A stretch of DNA of 60,090 nucleotides from Phycisphaeraceae bacterium (GTDB lineage Bacteria; Planctomycetota; Phycisphaerae; Phycisphaerales; UBA1924), in NCBI GenBank assembly GCA_019636565.1, contig JAHBXG010000024.1:1-60090 (forward strand), in the 5' to 3' direction. The notes under the pieces are model-generated. The model was not told where the DNA came from, searched no databases, and worked only from the letters and a program-made list of their open reading frames with translations. Made by a program: the position numbers and the translations under genes. Within the stretch, counting starts at the first letter, position 1. Each line of letters opens with the position of its first letter. Of this stretch, positions 26,592-33,582 are shown in pieces.

Positions 26592-26711
26592 GTCCGTGCC
26601 GGATGCAATTCCAAGCGTTGCTCCGCAGCACCTTGGGCCAGGGATTCCCCTCAATTCCTTTGGAAGAAGCCGGTATTCCCACGGGTGTGCCCCTTTCCGG
26701 ATTCCGATTCA

Positions 26712-27878
26712 TCAGGCTCGCTTGCGCTTCGCCGCAAACAGCCCCGCGGCGCCCATCACCAGCAAAGAGCCGGGCGCCGGCACTTCCCGATCGGACTCAT
26801 CTTTCGGGTCCGCTGGATCGCGGTCCGACGCCTTGGTATTCGACGACTTGGGGTTCGACGCGGTGGCCGGCATGATTCCAAATCCGTTCGGAACAAACGC
26901 CGCCAAGTACGGGTTGTCCCAATTGCCGTGATACCGGTTGATGCTGCCGCCGCCGCCACCGTTGGCGCCCGAATCGGGAACGAGAGCGAGCACGACGTTG
27001 GTCAGCCCCCATGCCGGGGCATTTTTGCTGGAGAGTCCGCGGGCAAAGAACTCGATGCGGATTTCATCGCTGCCGCTCGCCGTCGCTTCGCCCGCCCGAT
27101 TGAATCGATAGGTCAACCGGTACACGGTCGCCATCTTGCCGTCGGCAGTCTTAAGAGTCTCCATCGCCTGATAACCGGCTTCGAAGTTCGATCGACCGAC
27201 CGAATCCGGATACGCCTGTGTCGCGCCGGGCGTTGTTGCAAAGTTCGTTTCGGCAAGCACCGGGCCATCCACCACGCGGACACCCCAGACTTCCGGCATG
27301 CCGGTGCCAGTCGTGTTGCCCTGCCAGCCACCGATGGCAAGCACATCAAACTGGATCACGTAGTCGCCGTTTTTCGGCGCCTGCGAAACCGTCAGCGTTG
27401 TCGAGCCGTTGCCGATCGTTCCGAGAAAACGTCGACCGTGAGGCATCTCGCGAACGTCGCCATACGACCATTCATCCCGCAGGGTGTCCTGGATCGGCGA
27501 ATCAAAGTCCGACCGGTAAATCACTCGGCAAGCGTCGTCGGCCGAGCCTCGCTGCAGCACGATGTCAGTGTCAAATGATGAAACGGGAACAAGCCTGCCC
27601 AGCCCTTCCGGGCCCGCATTGAACGGGGCGCGAACCGCAATCTCGAGTTCTGGCGAAAGCGTCGAACTGAAAACCGTCAGAGCCCCGGGAAGGTGCCCGC
27701 CGTAGTTGCCGGCATTGATCGCGTCTACGCGCTTGGAATGGCGGTTACCAGTTTTGGAAGAGACGACCGAATCGGCCATCGAAGCGACCGCTTCGTTCGA
27801 AGCAAGTGTCGCAACCGACAGGAGCGCAACCATCGCGCCGGCGCCGAAGCGCCTCATTTCAAATATGATGGGCATCAT
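26712..27878 (-). CDS. secreted PEP-CTERM-type protein (VPAPGS variant)
   Basis: A 388-residue exported protein: signal sequence at residues 1-33 (FGAGAMVALLSVATLASNEAVA), a beta-rich body with a likely carbohydrate-binding or discoidin-like look (residues ~60-290), a Gly-rich linker, an acidic/Ser spacer and a C-terminal sorting tail VPAPGSLLVMGAAGLFAA followed by KRKRA. This is the planctomycete VPAP form of the PEP-CTERM signal, recognised by an exosortase, which is not in this window. Body function unknown. ATG 27878 has a purine-rich AAGGGG...AGG leader. Confidence 0.85.
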   Translation of the reverse strand: MMPIIFEMRRFGAGAMVALLSVATLASNEAVASMADSVVSSKTGNRHSKRVDAINAGNYGGHLPGALTVFSSTLSPELEIAVRAPFNAGPEGLGRLVPVSSFDTDIVLQRGSADDACRVIYRSDFDSPIQDTLRDEWSYGDVREMPHGRRFLGTIGNGSTTLTVSQAPKNGDYVIQFDVLAIGGWQGNTTGTGMPEVWGVRVVDGPVLAETNFATTPGATQAYPDSVGRSNFEAGYQAMETLKTADGKMATVYRLTYRFNRAGEATASGSDEIRIEFFARGLSSKNAPAWGLTNVVLALVPDSGANGGGGGSINRYHGNWDNPYLAAFVPNGFGIMPATASNPKSSNTKASDRDPADPKDESDREVPAPGSLLVMGAAGLFAAKRKRA

Positions 27879-28049
27879 CCCTTTTTCCCCTTCCCTGGAG
27901 CCCGGTCGGCTGCGCTCAAACGAAGACGCACCCCCGACCGCTCTCCGAGACTCTCTCTGTCAGTCTCAACATGCCATGCGCAGGGCGATCCGGCAAGGTT
28001 CCAGAAGCCCTTGCGATGCAATCAACATTCCGGAATCGCTACAAACGGA

Positions 28050-28075
28050 AAACGCCCTGCAAATGCAGGGCGTTT
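28050..28075 (-). terminator. Rho-independent-like terminator after pyrH-frr
   Basis: Perfect 10-11 base stem AACGCCCTGC / GCAGGGCGTT with a 4-base loop (AAAT on the plus strand). Read in the minus direction the stem runs into GCGTTTTCC, a short T run. It lies about 45 bases past the frr stop codon and also sits near the start of the PEP-CTERM gene, so it probably insulates the two. Confidence 0.7.
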
Positions 28076-28118
28076 GTCACATAACTTCGCTGTAAGCGCT
28101 TCCAAATCAGCAGTGTTC

Positions 28119-28688
28119 TTACACCGTCTGAATCTCCTTCACCTTTTCTTCGACGCGCTTGTCAATATCGTCCTCGTACTTCTTCAGCAGTTTCTGGATC
28201 TCTTCTTTCAGGGTCTCGATCTCGTCTTCCGGAAAATGCGTGCCCGCCTGCGTTGACAACGCTTCCGCGTGCTTGTTTGCGTCGCGCCGAACGTTGCGAA
28301 TCGCGGTCTTCTGCTCCTCGCCCATCTTCTTGACTTTCGCGGATAATTGCGTGCGCCGATCCGCCGAGAGAGAGGGGATGATCAGCCGGATCTGCTTTCC
28401 TTCCACCTGCGGGTTGAGCCCGAGGCCGGATGCTTCAATCGCCTGCTTGATCGCGCCCACCGATCCCACGTCGAACGGCTTGATCAGCAACTGCGACGGC
28501 TCCGGCACGCTGATGGCTGCGAGGCTCTTCAGGTCGGTCATCGTGCCGTAGTAATCAGCCTTGACGAAGTCCACCATCGCCGGGCTCGCTCGTCCGGTAC
28601 GGATGCCGCGTATTTCGCTCTTGAGGTATTCAAGAGCCTTGGTCATCGTTTCTTCGGTTTCGAGCAGAATCGTGTCTGGGTCGCTCAT
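28119..28688 (-). CDS. frr: ribosome recycling factor
   Basis: A 189-residue protein with standard RRF sequence: ALEYLKSEIRGIRTGRASPAMVD at the N terminus, TDLKSLAAISVPEPSQLLI in domain II, and RRDANKHAE...KKYEDDIDKRVEEKVKEI at the C-terminal helix. With EF-G it splits the post-termination ribosome. ATG 28688 follows GGAG at 9 bases; an in-frame GTG 21 bases upstream is less likely. It is cotranscribed with pyrH, 38 bases upstream; tsf, a frequent partner, is absent. Confidence 0.96.
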   Translation of the reverse strand: MSDPDTILLETEETMTKALEYLKSEIRGIRTGRASPAMVDFVKADYYGTMTDLKSLAAISVPEPSQLLIKPFDVGSVGAIKQAIEASGLGLNPQVEGKQIRLIIPSLSADRRTQLSAKVKKMGEEQKTAIRNVRRDANKHAEALSTQAGTHFPEDEIETLKEEIQKLLKKYEDDIDKRVEEKVKEIQTV

Positions 28689-28726
28689 CTTGTGTTGCTC
28701 CGGAATCACCGATGGTAGCGGAGTCG

Positions 28727-29506
28727 CTAGCGCACCGTCACGAGTGTGCCCACCTGGTCGCCTCGGATCACCTTTGCGATGTTTCCGCTCTTGTTGAAAT
28801 CAAAGACCAGCACCGGGATCTCGTGCTCCTGACACATCGCCAGCGCGGTCATGTCCATCACTTTCAATTGCTTCGCCAACGCGTCGGCGAACGAAATAGT
28901 CTCGAAGCGCTTCGCGGTCGGGTCCTTCTTCGGGTCGGCCGTGTACACCCCATCGACCTTTGTCGCCTTCAGCAAGATGTCGCATTCGAGTTCCGTCGCC
29001 CGCAGCGCCGCGCAGGTGTCCGTGGTGAAGAACGGGTTGCCCGTTCCCGCCGCGAGGATAACCACGCGTCCCTTTTCCATGTGACGCAGGGCCCGGCCGC
29101 GAATAAATGGTTCGGCCACGGCTCGGATCTCGATAGCCGACATGACGCGGCACTCATTCCCGAGTTCCCGTAGCTTCTCTTTGAGCGCCAACGCATTGAT
29201 CACCGTCCCCAGCATCCCCATGTGATCGGCCGTCGCCTGGTGGATATGCCCGGCCTCCGCCAACTGAGCGCCGCGGATGATGTTCCCGCCACCGACGACC
29301 ACGGCGATCTGCGTCCCTAGTTTGGCCGCCTCGCGGATCTCGCCGGCGATCCAATGGAGTTCTTCGGCTCCGATCCCGAATCCGCCCGGCTTGCAAAACG
29401 ACTCCCCGCTCAGTTTGAGAAGTACCCGCTTGTACTTTCGCGATCCGACCGAATCGGGACCGCCCTGCGGGTCGGTCGTTCTTCGGGTTACTTCCTTGGT
29501 CGGCAT
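28727..29506 (-). CDS. pyrH: UMP kinase
   Basis: A 259-residue amino-acid-kinase-fold enzyme: RVLLKLSGESF (phosphate loop), VVVGGGNIIRG, AGTGNPFFTTDTCAALRA and DGVYTADPKKDP are all diagnostic of bacterial PyrH. It phosphorylates UMP to UDP with ATP, and is usually hexameric and GTP-regulated. The N-terminal ~20 residues are an extra polar extension. ATG 29506 follows AAGGAG. It heads the pyrH-frr operon and is divergent from the VWA/ExbBD operon. Confidence 0.96.
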   Translation of the reverse strand: MPTKEVTRRTTDPQGGPDSVGSRKYKRVLLKLSGESFCKPGGFGIGAEELHWIAGEIREAAKLGTQIAVVVGGGNIIRGAQLAEAGHIHQATADHMGMLGTVINALALKEKLRELGNECRVMSAIEIRAVAEPFIRGRALRHMEKGRVVILAAGTGNPFFTTDTCAALRATELECDILLKATKVDGVYTADPKKDPTAKRFETISFADALAKQLKVMDMTALAMCQEHEIPVLVFDFNKSGNIAKVIRGDQVGTLVTVR

Positions 29507-29770
29507 CGGTGCTCCTTCGCTCGCGGCAAGCTGGGCATTGAAACCGAAGCATCTCCCCGCGTCAACTTCGCCCGGCTCTCTCTACCCCCGAAGTAGTGAA
29601 TTTCTCCAATTTGGTGCCCCATACCGCGCGTATTTCGGCTTCCCGGGCAACCGACCGCTCGCCGGTCCGAAAGATTCTGGTACCCGGGCCGGCCGCGGGA
29701 CGGCGGCCCTATCGGCAAAGCGCGCACCGCCGAGCGGCCTTCCCCTTTTGGCGAAGCCATAATTCCATAC

Positions 29771-30751
29771 ATGGAGCAGGTCCTCGATCCAGAACCCGAA
29801 GAAGCATTCAGTGGCGACTTTGTCGCTGCCGAGTCAACTTCCCGCTGGATCCTGAGGCTTGCGCGTCGGGCACTTCTGGTTGGGCTCGCTCTTTCGGTGC
29901 TCTTTCATATCGTCGGCCTGCTGATTTCCGCCCGCGTCTTCTATGGCATCGGTGGCGCCTCCGCCACAGGTCCCGACGATCCGCCCGGACTGGCCCTCAT
30001 GCGCGGTCCGGAGCTCTCTGATTTGATGGCGGGCTCGATCGAGGTCATTTCGCCTTCTTCCGGCGATCTCGCGGCAGAATTCAAAGAAGTCAATCCCGAG
30101 CAGCCCCTTGACGTTCCGCGCGACCCATCGCTCGCTCAATCCGAAAACCTTGAGAGTTCGGGAGCACTCTCCGGCGCGGGAAACGTCTCCGCCAATGAAT
30201 CCATGGGCGATGGCCTGGGTCTCGGTGGCGGCGGAGGGGGCGCATCCTTCTTCGGTGTCGAGGCCACGGGCAACCGATTCGTATTCATCGTCGATATCTC
30301 CGGTTCCATGAGCGTCGGGGGCAAGATCGAAGCACTGCGATCCCAACTCACCCGTTCCATTCAGAATCTTGTTGAGACTTCAACCTTTTCGGTTTTCACT
30401 TTTTCGGATGATGCCGCGCCCCTCGGGAATGCTCGCGACTGGTCGCAGGCAATCGAGGAACGCAAGCGCTGGGCGCGCAAGTGCATTGCGGCTCTCAACC
30501 CCACTGGCGGGACCGCTCCGATCAACGGTTTCCGCGCCGCGTTCCGGCTTCGGCCCCGGCCCGATGCAATCTATTTCATGACCGACGGCGAGTTCGATCC
30601 GTCGGTTGCCGACGAAATCGCCCGACTCAACACGCAACGCATCCCGATTCACTGCATCGCGTTCATGAGCCCGGAATCCGAACCGCAGATGCGACGCATC
30701 GCGGCCCAATCCAAAGGAACCTACACCTTTGTTCGAGGAGCGCGTCCGTGA
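29771..30751 (+). CDS. membrane-anchored VWA domain protein, first gene of ExbBD operon
   Basis: A 326-residue protein. A basic segment (RLARR) precedes one transmembrane helix at about 34-56, giving N-in/C-out topology. A ~100-residue Pro/Ser/Gly-rich linker ends in GLGLGGGGGG, and a VWA domain fills residues 168-326, with MIDAS DISGSMS (Asp175, Ser177, Ser179), a GGTAP region and FMTDGEFD. The domain should therefore face the periplasm. The layout (N-terminal anchor, flexible linker, C-terminal domain) resembles TonB/TolA, and ExbB/ExbD genes follow. I see no ribosome binding site; CATAAT lies 8 bases before ATG 29771. Its stop overlaps the next start (GTGA). Confidence 0.85.
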   Translation: MEQVLDPEPEEAFSGDFVAAESTSRWILRLARRALLVGLALSVLFHIVGLLISARVFYGIGGASATGPDDPPGLALMRGPELSDLMAGSIEVISPSSGDLAAEFKEVNPEQPLDVPRDPSLAQSENLESSGALSGAGNVSANESMGDGLGLGGGGGGASFFGVEATGNRFVFIVDISGSMSVGGKIEALRSQLTRSIQNLVETSTFSVFTFSDDAAPLGNARDWSQAIEERKRWARKCIAALNPTGGTAPINGFRAAFRLRPRPDAIYFMTDGEFDPSVADEIARLNTQRIPIHCIAFMSPESEPQMRRIAAQSKGTYTFVRGARP

Positions 30752-31914
30752 CACACGCTCTCGCCACTCTTGTCTGCTGTTTCGCACTTGCGACGTCTTC
30801 GCTGGCACAGGAATCGTTCGCTCTGCTTCGTAGCGGCGCTCGAGTTTCGATTACCGACGTTTCCCCGGCGGGGATCACGATCGCGCCCGATCATGGCCGG
30901 TCCGCGCGAGTCGAGTCCCTCTCAAGCGTCAAGGATGTGACCGGCCCGCTCTCCTCCAAGTTTGCGGAGTGCCGCGAGATCGCGACCGATCTCTGGCGTG
31001 CGGTGGCGAGATTGAATCGCCAAGACGAAGGTGGCGCCGAGCCTCTATTTCACCAGCTCTGGCTTCGCACTGCCGGAGTTTCGGGTCCCACACGTGCCGA
31101 GATCGCCTCCGGGCTTGTCGCATGCCGCGTTCATCGCGGCGCACTCGCCACCGCCATCGATCCTTGGGCCGAATGGATCCGCCAATCCGGTTCGCTGTCC
31201 CCCGACCAGCTTGCGGAGCAACGAAACCGGCTTGGAATCTCGGATGCTTCGGGTCCCTGGATCGAAACGCTGCCACCGATTTGGACCGATTCGACCGCTG
31301 TTCGCGCGCTCGCTTCACAGCAGATCGCTTCCGGGTCGTCGCCCGCTTCGCACCCGACCGGCGATGATGTGGCGATCATCTACGCCGTCGCAGCCAGACG
31401 GGATTCCGGCCAAGCCTGGCGGGTGGATCCGGTGCGAGCGTTGAAAGATCCGGCGTGGGCAAATATTGCAGGCGAAATGGTCCTTGCAGAGTCCGAAGTG
31501 CCCGAGGTTCGAGCCGAAGCGCGTCAGCGACTGACCTCGCGACTTGGCGCCGACGTCCCGCTTTGGAAGAAAACCTGGATCCGCCTGGCCATCGGCAGGT
31601 CTTTCCTGTTGGAATCCGGAACGGATGACCGCCGGAACGGCGTTCTCAATTTGCTTTGGATTGCATCCCGATCCGACGCGCCCGCGCCGCTGGTTGCGAT
31701 CGCTCTTGTCAGCGCCACGCATGGCCTCGTTCTTTTGTCTGATGAGGATGGCGCACGTGCCACGCTGGATGATCTGGAGCGTCGTTTCGTCGGTGACGTG
31801 ATTCTCGATTCCCCGGGGCTCGCCACCCTGCGCCGCACGTTTTCGCAGACCGCGCCGCCCGCTTCACAATCCACGCCATCTACCCAGACTGATCCACCGC
31901 CCGCCAAGGAGTGA
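30748..31914 (+). CDS. secreted protein of unknown function in ExbBD operon
   Basis: A 388-residue protein with a Sec signal (HALATLVCCFALATSSLAQ) and an Ala/Arg-rich, largely helical mature part, perhaps TPR/SEL-like repeats. A short SH3-like start is possible: ALLRSGARVSITDVSPAGITIA. The last 30 residues are Pro/Ser/Thr/Gln-rich. Starts at GTG 30748, overlapping the VWA stop, and is followed 3 bases later by the exbB start. No family recognised; the signal sequence and coupling argue for a periplasmic partner of the VWA/ExbBD proteins. Confidence 0.75.
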   Translation: MTHALATLVCCFALATSSLAQESFALLRSGARVSITDVSPAGITIAPDHGRSARVESLSSVKDVTGPLSSKFAECREIATDLWRAVARLNRQDEGGAEPLFHQLWLRTAGVSGPTRAEIASGLVACRVHRGALATAIDPWAEWIRQSGSLSPDQLAEQRNRLGISDASGPWIETLPPIWTDSTAVRALASQQIASGSSPASHPTGDDVAIIYAVAARRDSGQAWRVDPVRALKDPAWANIAGEMVLAESEVPEVRAEARQRLTSRLGADVPLWKKTWIRLAIGRSFLLESGTDDRRNGVLNLLWIASRSDAPAPLVAIALVSATHGLVLLSDEDGARATLDDLERRFVGDVILDSPGLATLRRTFSQTAPPASQSTPSTQTDPPPAKE

Positions 31915-31916
31915 CG

Positions 31917-32669
31917 ATGCGATTTTTCGGAGACGTGTCCTTTCTGCTCGCCGATGCCGCGGCCCCCGTGTCGCGTCGATCGCTGTTTGAGTACATCCAC
32001 GCAGGCGGACTCGTCGGCTACACGCTTGTGCTGCTCTCGATCCTTGCCGTCGCGTTGCTGATCGCGCACCTGCTTAAAGTGCGACTTTCGGTCATGGCGC
32101 CGACACCCGTTATCTTGGGTCTCGAAGACCGCCTGCAGCGGGCCGATACCGCCGGCGCGATCGAGTTCTGTCGAAACGAGGAAAACAAGAGTTTCCTTGC
32201 GAACACCTTTGCCGGCGCGCTGACCCGCTGCTCACGCTCGAGTTTCGGCCTGCTCGAACTGCGGTCCGCCCTCGAAGATTCCGGGTCGAAAGAAGTCGAG
32301 AAACTCATCCGTACCACCGATGGCATCGCGATTATCGCAGCGATCGGTCCCATGATGGGGCTGCTTGGCACCACCATCGGCATGATCGGAGCGTTCGCCA
32401 CGATTGGGCAATTGGAAGGCGCCGCCCGGTCGAACGAGCTGTCCGGATACATGTCGCTCGCGCTCGTGACAACGGCACAGGGCCTTTTTGTCGCGATCCC
32501 CTGCACAGTCCTCTACACGATTCTGCGTCGGCGCGTCGAGCGGCTCGCGGCCGAAGTCGGGGAGATTGTCGAGGATCTCGCGGCCAATCTGAACACTCCC
32601 GGTTCCGATCGTCGCCCCGCCCGCTCCACCAGCATTCGGGAACATCCCGAGCCCGCTCCCGTGAGCTGA
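31917..32669 (+). CDS. MotA/TolQ/ExbB proton channel family protein
   Basis: A 250-residue ExbB/TolQ protein. Three hydrophobic helices: residues ~35-58 (VGYTLVLLSILAVALLIAHLL), ~125-155 (IAAIGPMMGLLGTTIGMIGAF, the conserved G-P-L-L-G-T-V-x-G motif) and ~170-197 (SLALVTTAQGLFVAIPCTVLY). ExbB forms the pentameric channel that, with ExbD, uses proton motive force to move a partner protein. ATG 31917 follows AAGGAG at 5 bases; an in-frame GTG two codons upstream overlaps the previous stop. An extra N-terminal ~35 residues with a hydrophobic FLLADAAAPVS may be a signal-like extension. Confidence 0.92.
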   Translation: MRFFGDVSFLLADAAAPVSRRSLFEYIHAGGLVGYTLVLLSILAVALLIAHLLKVRLSVMAPTPVILGLEDRLQRADTAGAIEFCRNEENKSFLANTFAGALTRCSRSSFGLLELRSALEDSGSKEVEKLIRTTDGIAIIAAIGPMMGLLGTTIGMIGAFATIGQLEGAARSNELSGYMSLALVTTAQGLFVAIPCTVLYTILRRRVERLAAEVGEIVEDLAANLNTPGSDRRPARSTSIREHPEPAPVS

Positions 32670-32686
32670 GTGTCCAGGCCTTCACC

Positions 32687-33166
32687 ATGCGCTTCAACCG
32701 CAACAACGAGATGCCCGAAGCCGGATTCGACATCACTTCGATGATCGATGTCGTTCTGCTCCTGACGATCTTTTTCATGATGTCTTCGCAGTTCTCGCGC
32801 ACCGCCCAGCGGGAACTTGATTTGCCACGACAATCCGGAGACGCCCACCCGCGCCCCGATGGCTCGGCCGACGCCGCGGTCGTCATCGATCTTGAGCAGG
32901 ACGGCCGGCTTTCGGTCGCGGGTCGGAACTATCCGCTGGAACGGCTGGCCACCATGGTCGCGATAGACCTGCAGCGTGCCGAGCGCACAGGCTCCTTCCT
33001 CGACGTCATCGTCCGCGCCGATCGATCGACCCCCGCCGCGCACCTTCAACGACTGGCCGGCGCGTTGAGCGCCCAGGGAATCGCCTCGTGGCGGCTCGCC
33101 ACCAGCGGTGAATCCCATCGATCTCATTCCGGAGCAAGCGGCCAGAATGGAGGCGAAGGGTCATGA
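32687..33166 (+). CDS. ExbD/TolR family protein (first copy)
   Basis: A 159-residue ExbD. The N-terminal helix SMIDVVLLLTIFFMM carries the essential Asp21, followed by a periplasmic domain with VVIDLEQDGRLSVAG and VIVRADRSTPAAHLQRLAGAL. It should pair with the upstream ExbB. It starts 17 bases after exbB and its stop overlaps the second exbD start (ATGA). Confidence 0.9.
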   Translation: MRFNRNNEMPEAGFDITSMIDVVLLLTIFFMMSSQFSRTAQRELDLPRQSGDAHPRPDGSADAAVVIDLEQDGRLSVAGRNYPLERLATMVAIDLQRAERTGSFLDVIVRADRSTPAAHLQRLAGALSAQGIASWRLATSGESHRSHSGASGQNGGEGS

Positions 33167-33582
33167 ATTTCCGCCGATCCACCGAGCGTGGCATCCGGTC
33201 CATTCCGCGACTCTCCCTCGTCGCGTTTATCGATATCGTTCTGTTTCTGCTTCTCTACCTCATGCTCGCCGGCACACTGACGCCACCGGAGTCTCGCATC
33301 TCCGCCGGACTGGAAAGGCCGGCTGCGGCGAGTGCAAAGGCCCCTGATCTTCCGCCCGTTTTCCTGAGTGTGGTCCGCAGCGGATCGTCCGTGGTGTTTC
33401 GAATCGGACAGCGCGAGGTTCCGAATTTCGATTCCGTGGTGCTTGCGCTCTCGCAATCACCCAAGCAAGGAGGGGTGATCGTTCGTTCCGATCCAAACGC
33501 GCTGGTTGGTGATGTTGCCGCCGCCATGCAGGCGGCAAAGGACGCCGGGTTCGATCGTGTGAGTTATGCCCCAACGCCGTAA
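33163..33582 (+). CDS. ExbD/TolR family protein (second copy)
   Basis: A 139-residue protein of the same fold but divergent: one helix VAFIDIVLFLLLYLMLAGTL with the channel Asp24, then a short periplasmic domain (PPVFLSVVRSGSSVVFRIG and VIVRSDPNALVGDVAAAMQAAKDAG). Two ExbD-like proteins next to one ExbB occur in many planctomycete and Bacteroidota loci; ExbD acts as a dimer, so a heterodimer is possible. ATG 33163 overlaps the first copy's stop; the next gene overlaps its end by 17 bases. Confidence 0.86.
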   Translation: MNFRRSTERGIRSIPRLSLVAFIDIVLFLLLYLMLAGTLTPPESRISAGLERPAAASAKAPDLPPVFLSVVRSGSSVVFRIGQREVPNFDSVVLALSQSPKQGGVIVRSDPNALVGDVAAAMQAAKDAGFDRVSYAPTP

